Assembly: GCA_028554795.2 (NCBI GenBank)
Contig: CM068842.1
Span: 55,945,360-56,009,359, forward strand
Source of the DNA: Sinohyriopsis cumingii
Lineage: Eukaryota; Mollusca; Bivalvia; Unionida; Unionidae
Direction of reading: 5' to 3'
DNA: 64,000 nt
Below the pieces are notes generated by a model that did no database searches, had not been told where the DNA came from, and was given only the letters and a program-made list of their open reading frames with translations. This document shows, in pieces, positions 27,074 through 39,562 of the stretch. Position 1 is the stretch's first letter. Each line of letters begins with the position of its first letter. A program made the position numbers and the translations under genes.

Positions 27074-30000
27074 TAAAGCAATTACTGTATGCCATTACTA
27101 CATGACTTTGGTGAATTCCATGTTTTTGATAGTGGTTGTCCTTGATATCCCATCTCAATATAACAGTTAACTGTCCAAATAACTAACATGGGAGAGGACA
27201 GATCAAAATTCTAGACATTACACTCCAGCATACTGGCAGATAATTTCAACATCTTGTATGAACTATAACTGCTGCAACTAAGACAATGTGGTAAAATCCA
27301 ACTAGAATAAAAAACCTGCCATATCACCTTAATAAACTGTTTTCCTGATACATGATCAAGCCAACTATTTCACAACAAAGGCATGCCAAACAAAACAATT
27401 TTGGGAATTTGTTATTCTTGCTATGGGCTCATGTCCTGATAACAACTTTTGGCAATTATTTTCTAATCAAATAATGTTAACTTGGGATAGGGTGATTATT
27501 GTAGCTAGACAAGTTCAGCTTGCATTAGGTAAACATGATGCAAAATGAAGAGATGTGGTAAATGTACCATAAATATTTTAAAATTCAGACAGTCGCAAGC
27601 AAGAAAGGTATGTTTGATACTCTACATGCGAGAGTCACAAAGCAAATAATAAGAAAAAGTAGCAACCAGTCCATTAAAGAGTCATTACTCAAAACAAAAC
27701 AAATGAAACTAGTTCTTTGGAACACAGATACCCCTCAACAACGCCTTAAATGACTTAAACACGAAACGTAATCAAGTACAGACTGACATACAAGGGTAAC
27801 ACTATATCCCCTTATCAGTGCCATGATGCAGCATTATAAAAACCACTAGTTATGTCTTGACTGAACAATAGTCACAAACAGTACCAGGCTCACATGTACA
27901 CTGGCCTTTGTCTAATACTTGCCATAACATGTACAAACTAAAGTAATTTATGTAAAAATAGAAATAGGTCACTGCAACCTAAACTTTACTTTCTCATGGT
28001 GTTGAAGCAAAGAAACACCATGATCAAGTTTGATGGATACAGCCTACAACTGGTAATAACAATAGATTTACTCTAAGCTGAACCTGTTAATCATCCATTA
28101 ATGCTAGATAAGAAAAGCTGGTCACTGTGACATAAGCCCCCCAACCCCTATGGTGGTTTAGAATGATGTAAGAAGTGTCCTAACTACGTTCCATAAAAAT
28201 ACCAAGCATACAGATGGAGCTTTGACAATAAAACAAAACAAAATTTACACTAAGTTAACATTTAATATTTTAAAAAATAGTCTTATTTTAAAAAATGAGG
28301 TCACTGCAACCTAAATGACCTGGCATGGTTCAGAATTTAGAATGAACTGAGGAATAACAACCAAATTCCATGAAGACCTAATGCATTAAGCTGGCAGAAG
28401 TGACAGTAAAACAAAACGTGTTAGCTATTAACATAAATGTGAATGACAATATGAAACCTTCCATGTCTAGCTAACGAAATTTAATTTCTACTATATTATA
28501 TCACTGATTCAAAAGTATAAAGTGATTTAAGGGTTTACAAGGTTCTTCTTGCTGAACACTTCACTTGTATCAACAGCCACTGATAGACATCATCAATACT
28601 TGCAACCACATTATCATATAATTACATGCACATTAAACATACAAACTGTCCTTCGAATGGACAATCAATCTCCTGGCTGAAATCAATTTCCAGGAATCCA
28701 ATTTAAGACAGTTTTTATTCTCTGTGACTGCTCATTATTGAAACTATCTCTGATATTCTTTGCTGTAGAACTCCAAACAAAATGAAACTCAATAAATCAA
28801 ACTTGGCAACAAAAATATTTTCTTGTATATCAGAACTAACATCATCACAAGATACCAGCAAATGCAATAGAGAATTCTTGGTCATGACCTTTGACCTTGA
28901 GCCTGGTATCATGGACAGAAAATCCCCGAAATTGTCTCAGTGTGAATACAGAACACTAAGGTATTTAAGTGGCTTCGTTGAAGGTATTTATCAGCTACAT
29001 TTGCAAGCAGGGTTCAATTCAATTCATACTTGTTTGTATTATCATGCAGTCAGTACCTCTACATGCCAATGCCAAGATCACACCTTAAAATGTATGTCAG
29101 AAAGATGACTATCAATATGCAGCTAATAACAAAGTCAACATCCATTTGCATAATTATGTACAAGTTACGATGTTCATAAGTACAATGAAGTACAAATATA
29201 CTAGCCTTTGATTTGACACCCAAAATATCCATTCAGTGTTTGTTTTTTAAAAACTCCATCATAAAAGGATTGCGCCATTTCAGTCTCACAATTCCAAAAT
29301 GTCAGAACATGAGAAGCCTCTATATATATATTATAGCCTAGAGGATTTACAGCGCTTAACTATCAAACAAATTAAATAAATTTTTAATCTGAACAATGAT
29401 AGTGTCAGTGGACAAATGGCCATGCTAGTATCTCACACATATACCCTAATTCGCAGGAATAGGACACCTCACAGTTAAAACAATAAGTGTAAGTGTAAGT
29501 GTGATGCTGACAGCCAAGATTTATGGCTCTGATAATGCTCAAAATTATCAGCAATGAATTTCCATCAGATTGATGACTATGACTATTTAGGAAAGAAAAT
29601 GAAAACAGTGTTGAAAGGAACAAATTTTGAAAAAATAAATTGCATTTACATTTTTTTACTGAAAGGCATATCATTGAGATTAAAGTTTCAAGGACCAGAC
29701 CTTATTTGTGGATGTGAAAACCGATTTCATCAATGAAAAATAAAATACCCAAACTATAGAATAATATTATTTAAAATTAAAATACCTAAAGAAATTTATT
29801 TAAAATTCAAATAGCAAAGCTACAGAATAATGTTATCTGAATTAAAATTCCAAACTTATCAAATAATGTTATTGTAAGTAAAATACCAAACAACAGAATA
29901 ATGTTACCTTAATTAAATTACCAAAACAAGTTATTTTAAATTAAAATTGTTTAGATAGGCAGGCTTAGATCCAGGATTCTGCAAATAGGTTTATGCAGAC

Positions 30001-31599
30001 ATTTTCAGGGATTGAAACTAACAATAGCCTGTTCGTCTGAGACTAGTACATTTCCTAACAGACAAAAATCTATACATTGATATTAGTCTAATGGGACTAA
30101 GGAAAATGTTATTTTAAATTCAAATCTGACAGAAAAGGTGAGGACGACTTCTGCCTTTTAAATCTGCAAGGACAGTGATTGTTTTTCCACTGATTATGGT
30201 TACAGTTTATTTAAACTACATATTTCTAAACATACTTTGAAAGCTAAACTGTATAAATCTATAAATATGATTCTGACAAATATTAAAATTTTAAACTAAC
30301 TTACTTAAATTGGTTTAGTGCAAAATAAGAAAAAAATGCAGTGCAATCTAAAACAATTTTTTTAGTATAAAACCAATTTCCACAAGAAATTTTTCATTTG
30401 CTTAGCTGTGTGTATTTATCTATTTCTTTTAAAAATAACATTCTGGGGAATATGTTTATTATTATTATTATTATTATTATTCTGAATGCTCATATTTGTT
30501 TATCAACACTATAAGTACATGTACATGATGTCATAACTTTATTCAGACTTTCCAAAGCCAATCTCCACTTCCAAGTCAATATAAAGACCATTCACCCAAC
30601 AGTGATAACCATGGTTTGATTTTTAACATTTGATATAAGGAACGGCAACTCATCTGAAATGTGTATTGTGAAAGGGGTCCATTGTAATCGTATGTTAGTG
30701 AACTATAACATTTACTTTATCTACTACGCACAAATGTCATACTTTTTGTATAAATGCACTAGCAGGCTCTTCTCTTCAACTACATTAACAATAATGAATT
30801 TTTTAAAATTTTAAATAATTTATTTAGACTAAAAGTGCAAGTTCAGTTTTTCAGTCAGCTTACCCTAGGCATGCTCACTTGTATAAAATTTGACCTGCAT
30901 GACCCCAAACGCCCAACCGAATTGCAACCAATCATTTGCTGTCTTGACATCATGTACTTTCAAAATATATTACAATGACACAGATTGTGTAAAAGTTGGT
31001 GAAAACTGGCATAGATATGAAAATGTACATTTGGAAAAATTTTCTTGTGAAGGATAATATACTCATCAATTTATCAATGGGGTTATGTATTTATAAGGGT
31101 TTTAATCCTGCAGTCTTCTCTCTGAGCATGTTATTACTGATCTGTTCACTGTGATTTTTTGTTCTCGCAATACTACCATGTAACTATTCCACCATACCAG
31201 TAATTTCTGCAATTTCTATTGATGAAGAATGTATGGAAATTCCTGGGTAATTTTGCAATTAATTTAAGCATATTATAATCATAGCTTCATTTAGTCAGAA
31301 AATATCAACATTGTACTTAATATCTGTATTTGTCACAAATAATTCAACCATAATTACAGTATACCATGGTAATACCACAGTATGTAAAGAAATACTGTGG
31401 TACAAAAATATCATGTCATACAATTCTATTATGAACATAATATTTTCTTGATCTGGATCCATTTTAGCATCAAATTTGCATCAGGCACCTGTCAAAACAA
31501 CAAACCTTCCTTTGCAAGCTGTTTCAAACTGACAAGAAGTATGCAAAATAGCAAAAGATCTTGATAACTGACACACACTAATTAAGGATGGCAAATGCA
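27074..31599. other. non-coding host DNA
   Basis: AT-rich. At about 27950-28480 a diverged tandem repeat (ggtcactgcaacctaaa...ttcagaatgatgtaag...ttccatgaagacc) is visible. A (TTA)n run sits at about 30456-30481. The plus-strand frame at 28782-29108 has no recognisable domain. Confidence 0.4.
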
Positions 31600-32026
31600 A
31601 ACAGATTTATGACCATAGTGTGAATCTACATCTACTCAACTTGTGTTTGAGAAAAGCCAAATTAATTTACCGGATATCCAATAATAGTGCTCCTGAATAT
31701 TTACAATCACTATTCCAGTATAGGCTACCTGGTAATACTCCACACCTGCGATCCATGTCTACCAAACAGTATAAATTTCCCAAACCAAATAAGGAATTAT
31801 TTTAAGTTTCCAATACTCTGGAACTTTGCTCTGGAATAGTATTCCAGTTGAGATTAGAAATCTCCACTCGATTTCCTTCTTCCAAACCCAATATATCCAG
31901 TGGCATCAGAGATGCAACTAAAATAAATAAATTCCTTTGTATGAGGGCCTCAAGGTGGATTAGTTCTTAGCTAATTGTGTTAGCCTCTTTAAGTAGGTAA
32001 TTATTATTATTATTATTATTATTATT
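31600..32026 (+). pseudogene. LINE 3' end with (ATT)n tail
   Basis: Plus-strand frames resemble the C-terminus of LINE ORF2. One (31620-31805) reads RKAKLIYRISNNSAPEYLQS. After a shift, another (about 31810-31900) contains a short LWNSIPVEIR-like segment typical of these ends. An (ATT)n tract at about 32001-32026 follows, a usual 3' terminus for such elements. Confidence 0.6.
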
Positions 32027-34292
32027 AATTTGTGAAATAACTGAGTAAAGGAGATAAGAGCCCAGAAGACTGATTGTTTTACAGGTAACACAAAAAGATT
32101 TACATTTCACAAATCAATGAAAAATCACAATGAAATGACACAAACTTTTAACCCATAAAACTGAACAGTCAAGGTCACAAACAAAAAGACATCACCCATT
32201 TGAATCTGAGTGTGCGGGAGAGGAGAATAGAAAACATCTAGTCATAAGTCATGAAATTTGTTTTATTTGCTGGGGACAGAATCAAAGCCACATGCTCACG
32301 AAGCTCACAGTCCACCCCATCTCAGATTCAAATAGTTACTGCTTAAATATTTGTTCTCCTGAAGTGTAAATCACAAAAGACAGAATAGGATGCATAGAAA
32401 GTGATTGAAACACTGCTAAAGTTGCTGTGCTCTATATGGAAATGAACAGTAAGACTCCAACCAACATCTGACGTGAACATTTAGCAGTTGTACTCCTGTC
32501 TATAATTTGCAAACAAATATGCAGTCAGCCTTACTTTTGCATTTAGTAAATATATTTTCCTCTTCTGACTTTAGTGTGTTATTTAAATTAAAAGAAGATT
32601 TAGCAATGCAGGCAGTTTCTACACATGCTGAACAGGATTCTGGAAAGAAAAAATCTTTCAATTTTGTTAATCCTATCAATAAATACAGAAAATATGCAAA
32701 AATGTCGTACAATTTTTTCAAAGTAAACATGTTTTCCTAAAAATGGTTATATTTGTGTGCCAAATAATGCAATGATATCTACACAAATAAAACAGAACAG
32801 AACCAGAGCCCTACACCGATCTAAAAATCTGGTGATGAAATGTTGCTCCCCGAGGACGCTAGTTTCGTAATGTCGAACTGAGTCCGTGTATGTATTTGAG
32901 GTACATCCGCGGAATCGTTGAAATTAAAGATGACAAGATTTTCATGCTCTCAAAAGGCGAAGCCATGGCAAGAAACGAATATACTCTATTCCTGCATATG
33001 CATATCATTCACGTTGAGTCATACTTGACTCATCTACCGGATGTTGATTTTTAAGTCGCAGAAGCAGGTGAAGATTTAAAGCAGGGAACATGAAAGATAG
33101 CAAATAAGTTCTCAATTTCCCACCCCCACCCCCGACTACCAAAAAACTGTTTTCGTCTACGCTGATGCATATTGTTATTCTTACCATTAACAACTGAGGC
33201 TTTTCCTGACTTTGAATTAAAAACAATCAATAATCTCTTCGGTAGGGAAAATGAATAAAGTCAATCCATACTACTATATTTGGCTGGTATATTCATCCTG
33301 CAGTGTTGTATTTGGATAAACATAGAGCGCAAGCGCAAGGCATTCGCTCTTCAATCGGACGAAGTTCGGGTCTTTCCGTCACAATTTATTTTGGTAGATA
33401 AAATATGTAATGTTTTGATCGAAACTCATTCGGGATCACCTTGTCTTTTTTTGTTCTTTAATTTTTATTTGATGAGCCGAAGTTATTCGACAATCCGAGA
33501 GTCAGAATTGATCGTAGTGACACCTTTCGAATATGGTAAGAGTCTTGGTGGACGAACATCTGGATGGATGTGCGAAAAACAAATTCTTATAACGTGATAG
33601 GTATTGAAAATAACACCCGACAGCATCTCAACAATGAATGAAATACATGCACTTTTTTATTTTACCATGTCATTCTTGCCACTTTAAAATTAATAAATTG
33701 TAAAATTAATATTCTTATATAGCTTTAAACGGTTGTTTACGTTGTTGTTAATGATAACAGGTTATCGAGTCCTTGCGGTGTTTTTGAAGTTATTATGAAG
33801 CAATAGCAAACAAGAGGTCTAACCAGGTTCCTTGGCGTCCCATGATTCTTCGCACACAAGTTGTGGGGGTACGATCACAATATCGTCATATCCTGAAATA
33901 ACATCGGAAGTAGTTGTAGGGATACATATTAATTTGATCTGTTAGGCGAATCGCCTCTGCCGGAGTGCATCACATATCCTTCATCAATGACTGAGATTGC
34001 AACAAGGTATAACTCTTAACCATGATGATTAAAGTTCAGGATTAAAGATGGCTGATGAGCTTTCAGTTTCGGATTAGTACCATGTTTTTGGTTTCTGTAT
34101 CTAACCAGGACTTCGTTTTCAGCTGGTATGCATTAGTAGTTAAGGGTGGCATTTATGGGATCATTGTGCAGAGCGGCACTTGAAGGATATAGGGGATTTA
34201 ACATTAATCTTAAGGTAATTTAAAAGATTTAGAACATTGACCTGTACAACATCTTACGCTTGTCCAGCAATATATTTTAACACATTAAACTG
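32027..34292. other. host DNA left of the first viral element
   Basis: No assignable gene. From about 32830 to 34100 CpG dinucleotides become more frequent than in the DNA to the left, which could mark a host promoter or first exon. The plus-strand frame 33280-33597 is open but shows no domain. Confidence 0.35.
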
Positions 34293-34336
34293 AGCAGAGG
34301 GGGTGAACCCACCTCAATATATCCGAGCAAAGAAGT
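34293..34336 (+). repeat. Element 1 left terminal inverted repeat
   Basis: Begins AGCAGAGGGGGTGAACC. Pairs with 46406-46449 at 40 of 44 positions (mismatches at repeat positions 18, 22, 28 and 32). Confidence 0.9.
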
Positions 34337-34598
34337 TTAATCCATGATAAAATAAAATTAAATTAAAAAAATATATTGAATTAGCTAAATTTGGGCTATA
34401 TTCTTATAATTACAATTTTTTTTTTTACTTAAAACTCTGGTATGATACAGATAGAAAAAAATGGGAAAGATGGGTATATCGAGTGTATAAAGGTAGTAAC
34501 CAGGCTAGAGACAATGATCTTGAATTTATGAAATACCAAAATGATATGGATAGACTTCAAGCAAATATGAATAAATATCCAGCGGAAAAACAAACCAA

Positions 34599-34940
34599 AT
34601 GGCGGTAGAGTTTTTAAGAAAATTTGATGGCCAATCAGGTCCTTTTAGGAAAATGTTTAAACCCGAAGTTAATGAGGAACTTGAAACCCCCACTAAATTA
34701 ATTGATATCGCTGCATATGGATATAATGAAAAAGAAAAATATAGAAGTCCTCAAAATCTTCAAAGACGAAAACCGGAAAAATGGGTTGGCGAGGTATATG
34801 CAGCTGCAGGCGATTCAGATAAAATTGATTGGAACGACCCCAAACTAGTACAATTTCAAAAAGTAGTAAAAGAGTATAAAGAAAGGAGAGAAGAACAACG
34901 ACGACAACAAACGGAAGGGGAAGATTTTTTACTGAACTGA
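34599..34940 (+). CDS. Element 1 ORF1, unknown charged protein
   Basis: An intact 113-residue frame from ATG 34599. It is hydrophilic and helical, with a Lys/Arg/Glu-rich C-terminal third (KEYKERREEQRRQQ) that could form a coiled coil. It is the first open gene inside the left end and overlaps the next gene as TGATG, a compact arrangement typical of viral genes. No domain was recognised. Upstream DNA (34500-34598) encodes another helical stretch in a different frame, so the N-terminus may once have been longer. One of the few unbroken frames in this element. Confidence 0.5.
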   Translation: MAVEFLRKFDGQSGPFRKMFKPEVNEELETPTKLIDIAAYGYNEKEKYRSPQNLQRRKPEKWVGEVYAAAGDSDKIDWNDPKLVQFQKVVKEYKERREEQRRQQTEGEDFLLN

Positions 34941-35149
34941 TGGGAGAACCTCCAAAAACCAGAAGTGGTCTTGTTACTTCATGTCCTTCTAATATTCTCA
35001 ATGACTTGCAACGATTAGAAGTTCTCATAGGAGGAAAACGAGCAGGTAATAATTCTCTGGAAATAATCAATGAAGCAGCTGATATTTGTCGACGACCATT
35101 TCAAAGCGGTATCATGGATATTAATGTTTATCGGGAACTTACTTATTGA
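34940..35149 (+). CDS. Element 1 ORF2, small unknown protein
   Basis: A 69-residue frame whose ATG overlaps the stop of ORF1. The middle (RLEVLIGGKRAGNNSLEIINEAADICRR) looks like two helices joined by a short polar turn. The function is unknown. Its place right before the pVI-like gene suggests a virion or assembly role, but this is only inference. Confidence 0.45.
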   Translation: MGEPPKTRSGLVTSCPSNILNDLQRLEVLIGGKRAGNNSLEIINEAADICRRPFQSGIMDINVYRELTY

Positions 35150-35201
35150 TGAAATCGCGGGACGGCTACTACAGTGATTAGATAAATAAATAACAAATAA
35201 G

Positions 35202-35669
35202 ATGATCACACACAACAACTCTCACAGTAGACCAATGATGGTCAGAGCAGTAAATTCACGATTACCTGTTTACAGCGCGTATTACGGAGATGGACTCGGC
35301 GATGTTATTCAGGGATTATCTACAAGGATGGCTTCCAAAGCAGCACCAATCGCAAGACAATTATCAATGAAAGCTATTGACGTGATTCTATAAAAAGCTC
35401 CTGGTGTAATCGATATCGTTGCTAGTAAAGCAATCTCGGCAATCAAAGACAGAATAGCACGATTAATACACAGATCAAAAGCCGTTAAACCACAACCAGT
35501 AAAATTACAAAGCACCGAAGTTATGCCCGCGAATGTCAGTAAAATAATAAATCAAGCCGCAAATCAAAAACTAGCAGCGCTCATAAATCATGGAGAAATT
35601 GTACCTAGCGAGGAAAACATAAACACAAGTTTTATTTCAGGAAGTGGTCTTCGTAGGTCTGCGCGATAA
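35202..35669 (+). pseudogene. pVI-like minor virion protein (element 1)
   Basis: The frame opens at ATG 35202 (a second ATG at 35232 is also possible). A YSAYYGDGLGDVI stretch near the N-terminus parallels the YPVYRGV...GHGLGDML start of the 53960-54386 gene in element 2. A TAA at 35391-35393 interrupts it, and the same frame then stays open to TAA 35667-35669 with an Ala/Ile/Lys-rich helical region. This gene layout (small protein with a Gly-rich N-terminus just before the major capsid gene) fits the pVI-like membrane-active minor capsid protein described in adintoviruses. The assignment rests on position and the short motif. Confidence 0.55.
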
Positions 35670-35697
35670 CCGTTTGGAAAAACGGCAATACAATAAG

Positions 35698-37118
35698 ATG
35701 TTCAAACGTATATCTGACACCGCATTCGACATGGATGCACCAGTTCGCAAAGAAGAATCCGTACGCGATTATCAGTATTATTCTTATGACGCACGTGTAC
35801 CCAACCCACGAGTAAGAATTGAATTGCAAGTCCATGATACAAGCAGCTATTTTCTACCCTCCGAGGCACTTATTGAGGTAGAAGGTGACCTTGTAACAGA
35901 TGTTCCTCTCAATACAGCATACGACGCTAGGGCTATAGTTGGTTTTGTTAATAATGGTATTATGACGTTATTTGACATCGCCACATATATGATTGATGGA
36001 AAAAAGATCGAGACATTTCAAAAGGACGTTGACGTTGCCACAACAATAGCAGGGTTAGCAAGATACTCCGACGATTATACAAGATCAATTGACCCGTCAG
36101 TGGTGTTTACCAAAGATAACGCTGATCATCCTGATCATAGGCAATTTCTTCAAGTACAAGTACCACAGAATAATGCGACTGACCCACAACCGGCTACAGC
36201 GACAGCTAGACCGGACGCTGCTTTTATGATGCTACAAAACACCAACAACAATTACAATTATGGATTTGCTGCACGTAAATTAATGCTGAAAGATGACCGT
36301 ATAAGATTTTCATGCGCGATTCCACTGTCGCATATCTTTGGATTTTGCAGATATTTCAGAAAATTATCTTTGAAGCGAAACACACAGTTGTGCTTGTAAG
36401 AAAAGGTAACGATAATGATGCTATTTGACGATCAGCCGCTGCTGCTGCTGCTAAAGTAAACCTGCATAAACATTAACTGTGGATGCCAGTAATGACTCCA
36501 TCGATTGCTGAAGAACAACAATTACTTTCTTTCATGAACACAGGTGGTAAGTCTTTGTTGTCATGGTTTACAACAACTACAGATAGCATTCATAGTAATG
36601 TTGCCGGGTTATTTACATGGCAAACAGCGACTCAGCAGGGTGTTTCTGTACCAAGACATATATTTGTTGCGCTGCAAAATATTAATCGGTTAGATAATCA
36701 AGAAAACAGCCATATGATATTTGACAACTTTGGAGTCAGTCAAGTTTCTTTACGAGTAAATGGACTCTAAGAACATTCCGAGGATATAATCTTAAGTTTT
36801 GAGCGCAATAGTGTTGCGCGCGCGTATCATCGATTGTTGTCGTATATGGGAAGTGATCAAAACGTAGACACTGGTTTACAAATCTCACAGCTGGATTTTA
36901 CAATACTGTATCCGATCTATTACTTTTCACTGAAACATTTAGATTTATTTATGCAATCTGTCGTTGATATACACTTTCGAGCCCGCTTAAATCCAGGTGG
37001 TGCTAATTAAAGAGCAATCGCGGTCATACTCAGCGACAAAAGCAATGTTGCTCGAAGGTGCTGGTGGCCGAATGAAAATCGTCGATGCACCAGTAGAAAA
37101 CATGTAATCGCGCGGTGA
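35698..37118 (+). pseudogene. Major capsid protein (element 1)
   Basis: The frame starts at ATG 35698 and runs to about 36350 with a YYSYDARVPNPRVRIELQ start and a long beta-rich segment, ending near IPLSHIFGF. Then a frameshift (about 36350-36360) leads into frame 0. That frame carries TGA 36426, TAA 36474, a 96-residue open part (36483-36770, with FVALQNINRL), TAA 36768, more matching sequence and TAA at about 37008. Size and order fit the double jelly-roll major capsid protein of a Polinton-like virus lineage different from element 2's. The capsid call is from family resemblance and position; a profile search would settle it. Confidence 0.65.
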
Positions 37119-37142
37119 TTTAAAAGCACGAGTATTTTATAA

Positions 37143-37585
37143 ATGTCATCGTATCACAATGTTATCGTCTGTCTGACTCCTGGTCAGATTAAAAAGCTAC
37201 AATCCGCAACAGTGAAAGAAACAAACAGGAACCACAATAACGCTAAAAAAACAGTCAGATTACTGGTGGCGAACATAACTTATCGCTGACACAGCGTCAC
37301 CTTAACCACCATGATAAAGCCGAACAATCCAAAACCGGAATACGACTTGACCTTTTCGCCGGAGCCATCAAAGATACTGCTAAGATCGGCGGTATATTTC
37401 CACTTCTCGTGGCAATACCAACGCTGATAGCTGCTGAGGCTTCAACCGTTGCAAAAGCAGTTGAGTCAGATGATGTTGTAACCGTTGATGGAATCGCATT
37501 AAAAAAAGCAACAGGAAAGGGTCTAAGACTTCCAGGAACACATCCTCGGGGAAAGGGTCTGAGACTTCTAGGAACACTTCGTTGA
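37143..37585 (+). pseudogene. pX-like small virion protein (element 1)
   Basis: ATG 37143 opens a frame with VIVCLTPGQIKKLQ. A frameshift near 37245 moves to another frame that stays open to TGA 37583-37585. The second half holds a hydrophobic GGIFPLLVAIPTLIAAEAS core, the same kind of GG(I/F)LPLL centre seen in the pX-like protein at 57493-57909. A short Gly/Lys/Leu repeat (GKGLRLPGTH / GKGLRLLGT) ends it. Such basic and hydrophobic small proteins are compared with adenovirus pX in adintoviruses. Function inferred only. Confidence 0.5.
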
Positions 37586-37659
37586 TTTCACCGTTGTCAA
37601 ATTGTGATTTACTTGATGCTGCCTAGCAATTAAATATCAAACACTTTAGAGGTGTTTTT

Positions 37660-38004
37660 ATGCGCCATCAGTTACCACAACGACCAAACAACACCGAGAC
37701 AGGTAGTATCAATCTTGATGACAGCGATGGTCCAGGAACTCACTGGGTAGCTTACGCGATTGATCCCCGTGGAATTGTCTATTTCGATTCGTATGGGTTC
37801 GCTCCACCGCAATAATTTATCAACTATGTCGCACCACACAAAATCCCGGTTTAGTACTCAAGGCTACCAACACAAACACTAAACGATCCACCAATATGCG
37901 GCCGGGAAGCAATTGCTGTACTCGACGCTATTTCAAAGACACCATCGAGACCACCTCACAAAGTCGTGCACAATTATACAAGTGTGTCGTTTAAACAATA
38001 CTGA
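37660..38004 (+). pseudogene. Adenain-like cysteine protease (element 1)
   Basis: In one frame from ATG 37660 there is GTHWVAYAID (active-site His, about 37735-37765), VYFDSYGF (acidic residue) and later PPICGREAIAVLD (Cys region, about 37890). These are spaced as in adenovirus-type maturation proteases and in the intact copy at 51523-52083. TAA at 37813-37815 and TAG at 37852-37854 break it, and the end is TGA 38002-38004. In the Cys motif the second Cys seen in the intact copy is not preserved, so the protein would be inactive even without the stops. The family processes capsid precursors. Confidence 0.7.
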
Positions 38005-38007
38005 TAG

Positions 38008-38999
38008 ATATTTACGGAAGATCTGGCGGAGATACTACTAAGAGTAAAAAAAAATCGACGAATAGATTTGTCAAATCGCGCGACTAAAGATGAACTCGCT
38101 GATATTATGAACCTCTCTGGAGTTGACCGAGATGAAGTTGTTGTTTTTCAGGATAAATACGGCGTTTTAAAAACGAGTAATGTCAAGTGGAATGACATAG
38201 TTCTTATAGTTCTCGGTGCTACCACGGATAGCATCCCTGTGTTTACCAGAGACTCAAGTATATCAATCGCGGTTATCAGAAATGAAATTGCAAGAAGCGT
38301 TGCTAATCGTTTGAAGAATACCGGCGACACAATGACAGGTGAACTCAGCATGAACGGAAACAAAATAGTTGTGCCTTGAGATCCAACATCCGACGAAGAT
38401 GCCGCAACAAAAAAATATATAGACGTTAACTACAGCACCGTAGACACTAAATTATCCACGTTGCGGTCCGAGTATGATGTTCACGTATGTTTATGAACAC
38501 CCGTAGAAATTTTCAAAAACTCAATAAAATCGCAGACGATTTCTTTGGCGCCCAATTGACTGCTGACGTGAAACTCTGTAATATCAAGACGAGCATTGAA
38601 ACGATTAACAAAACACTAGAAGATGTCATAAGTGGAATTACTGATATCGTTAACAAAATTATTCTGATTAAAATTCCTCACAAACAGTTTGTCAATATAG
38701 TATATACAGTGTTATCACGAATCTCAACATGGGCACAGCAGAATAATACTATCAAACATACCGCGGAAGTCACTGATGTGTACAGGTTGTCTGTGTTCAG
38801 CACTGAAATATTTAGTATATACACTACATTTCCCTGGCGTCATTCAACCGATAAGTTTTCCGGGGTTGTGTCTATTGTGTTAAATAGCGGGGACGAAGAA
38901 ACATTTATACTGGAAGCAGCTGATAAGAAATTAACCGCAGCATCTTACTGATGGTGTCTGGAATTTGTTGCTGAAACGCCTCAGTTGGTTGCTGTGTAA
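38008..38999 (+). pseudogene. Fibre-like protein with phage-tail-type shaft repeat
   Basis: No ATG begins the frame, which is open from 38008. At 38320-38370 the frame reads LKNTGDTMTGELSMNGNKI. After TGA 38377-38379 the same frame continues with a segment containing DAATKKYID. This pairing is typical of trimeric fibre shafts in phage tail proteins and some eukaryotic viruses. A second frame (38487-38951) has helical and then beta-rich sequence and could be the distal part. It stops at TGA 38949 and again at TAA 38997. Likely role: receptor-binding spike. The link between the two parts is inference. Confidence 0.5.
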
Positions 39000-39002
39000 A
39001 AT

Positions 39003-39562
39003 ATGATAACGGCCTTAACAGAGTTAAGCGTTCAAACATTTAGACATGATCAAGTACGTGAATGGCAAACAGCGCTAAAATCCATCGTGGACAAGTATAC
39101 AGCGAAAGTAAAAAAATATTGAAGACTTGCGGTTCTCGTTGATGTTGTATACTCGGTATATGCGTTCACTGCTGGTACTGGCGTAGTATTATCTGCGTTA
39201 ACACTATTCATTGCTGCAGTAGCAGTGATAATATGTTTTCATCATCGGCAACCATCGCTGGGGTTTTTAATATTATCGCGAAAAAGATATCCACGTGCAC
39301 GAGCACAAAATTCCACCATTATTCGGTAAAATTACACACGGCAACACACGCGTACGCTAAATTGTCGTCGTTGATATCATCAAGCCTTAGCGATGAAACG
39401 ATATCAGATTCTGAATTTGACGCAGTGTTTAATACATAAAATGAAGTAATTGATTTAGAAAACCATGATTTAAATCACCATTTAAAAAATGGAAGTTTGA
39501 ATAATGAAAAAACTATTTCAGCAGATAGTCGCAAATACAAATCCGCTGAAAAACCACAATGA
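39003..39562 (+). pseudogene. Coiled-coil/membrane protein remnant
   Basis: From ATG 39003 a short helical region is followed by TGA (about 39120). Then comes a hydrophobic segment (VVLSALTLFIAAVAVII, about 39180-39230), a frameshift near 39230, and a helical C-terminal part in the 39233 frame with SDETISDSEFDAVF. That frame has TAA 39437-39439 and then runs to a TGA at 39560-39562, which overlaps the ATG of the next gene (ATGA). One transmembrane span flanked by helices; function unknown. Confidence 0.4.
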
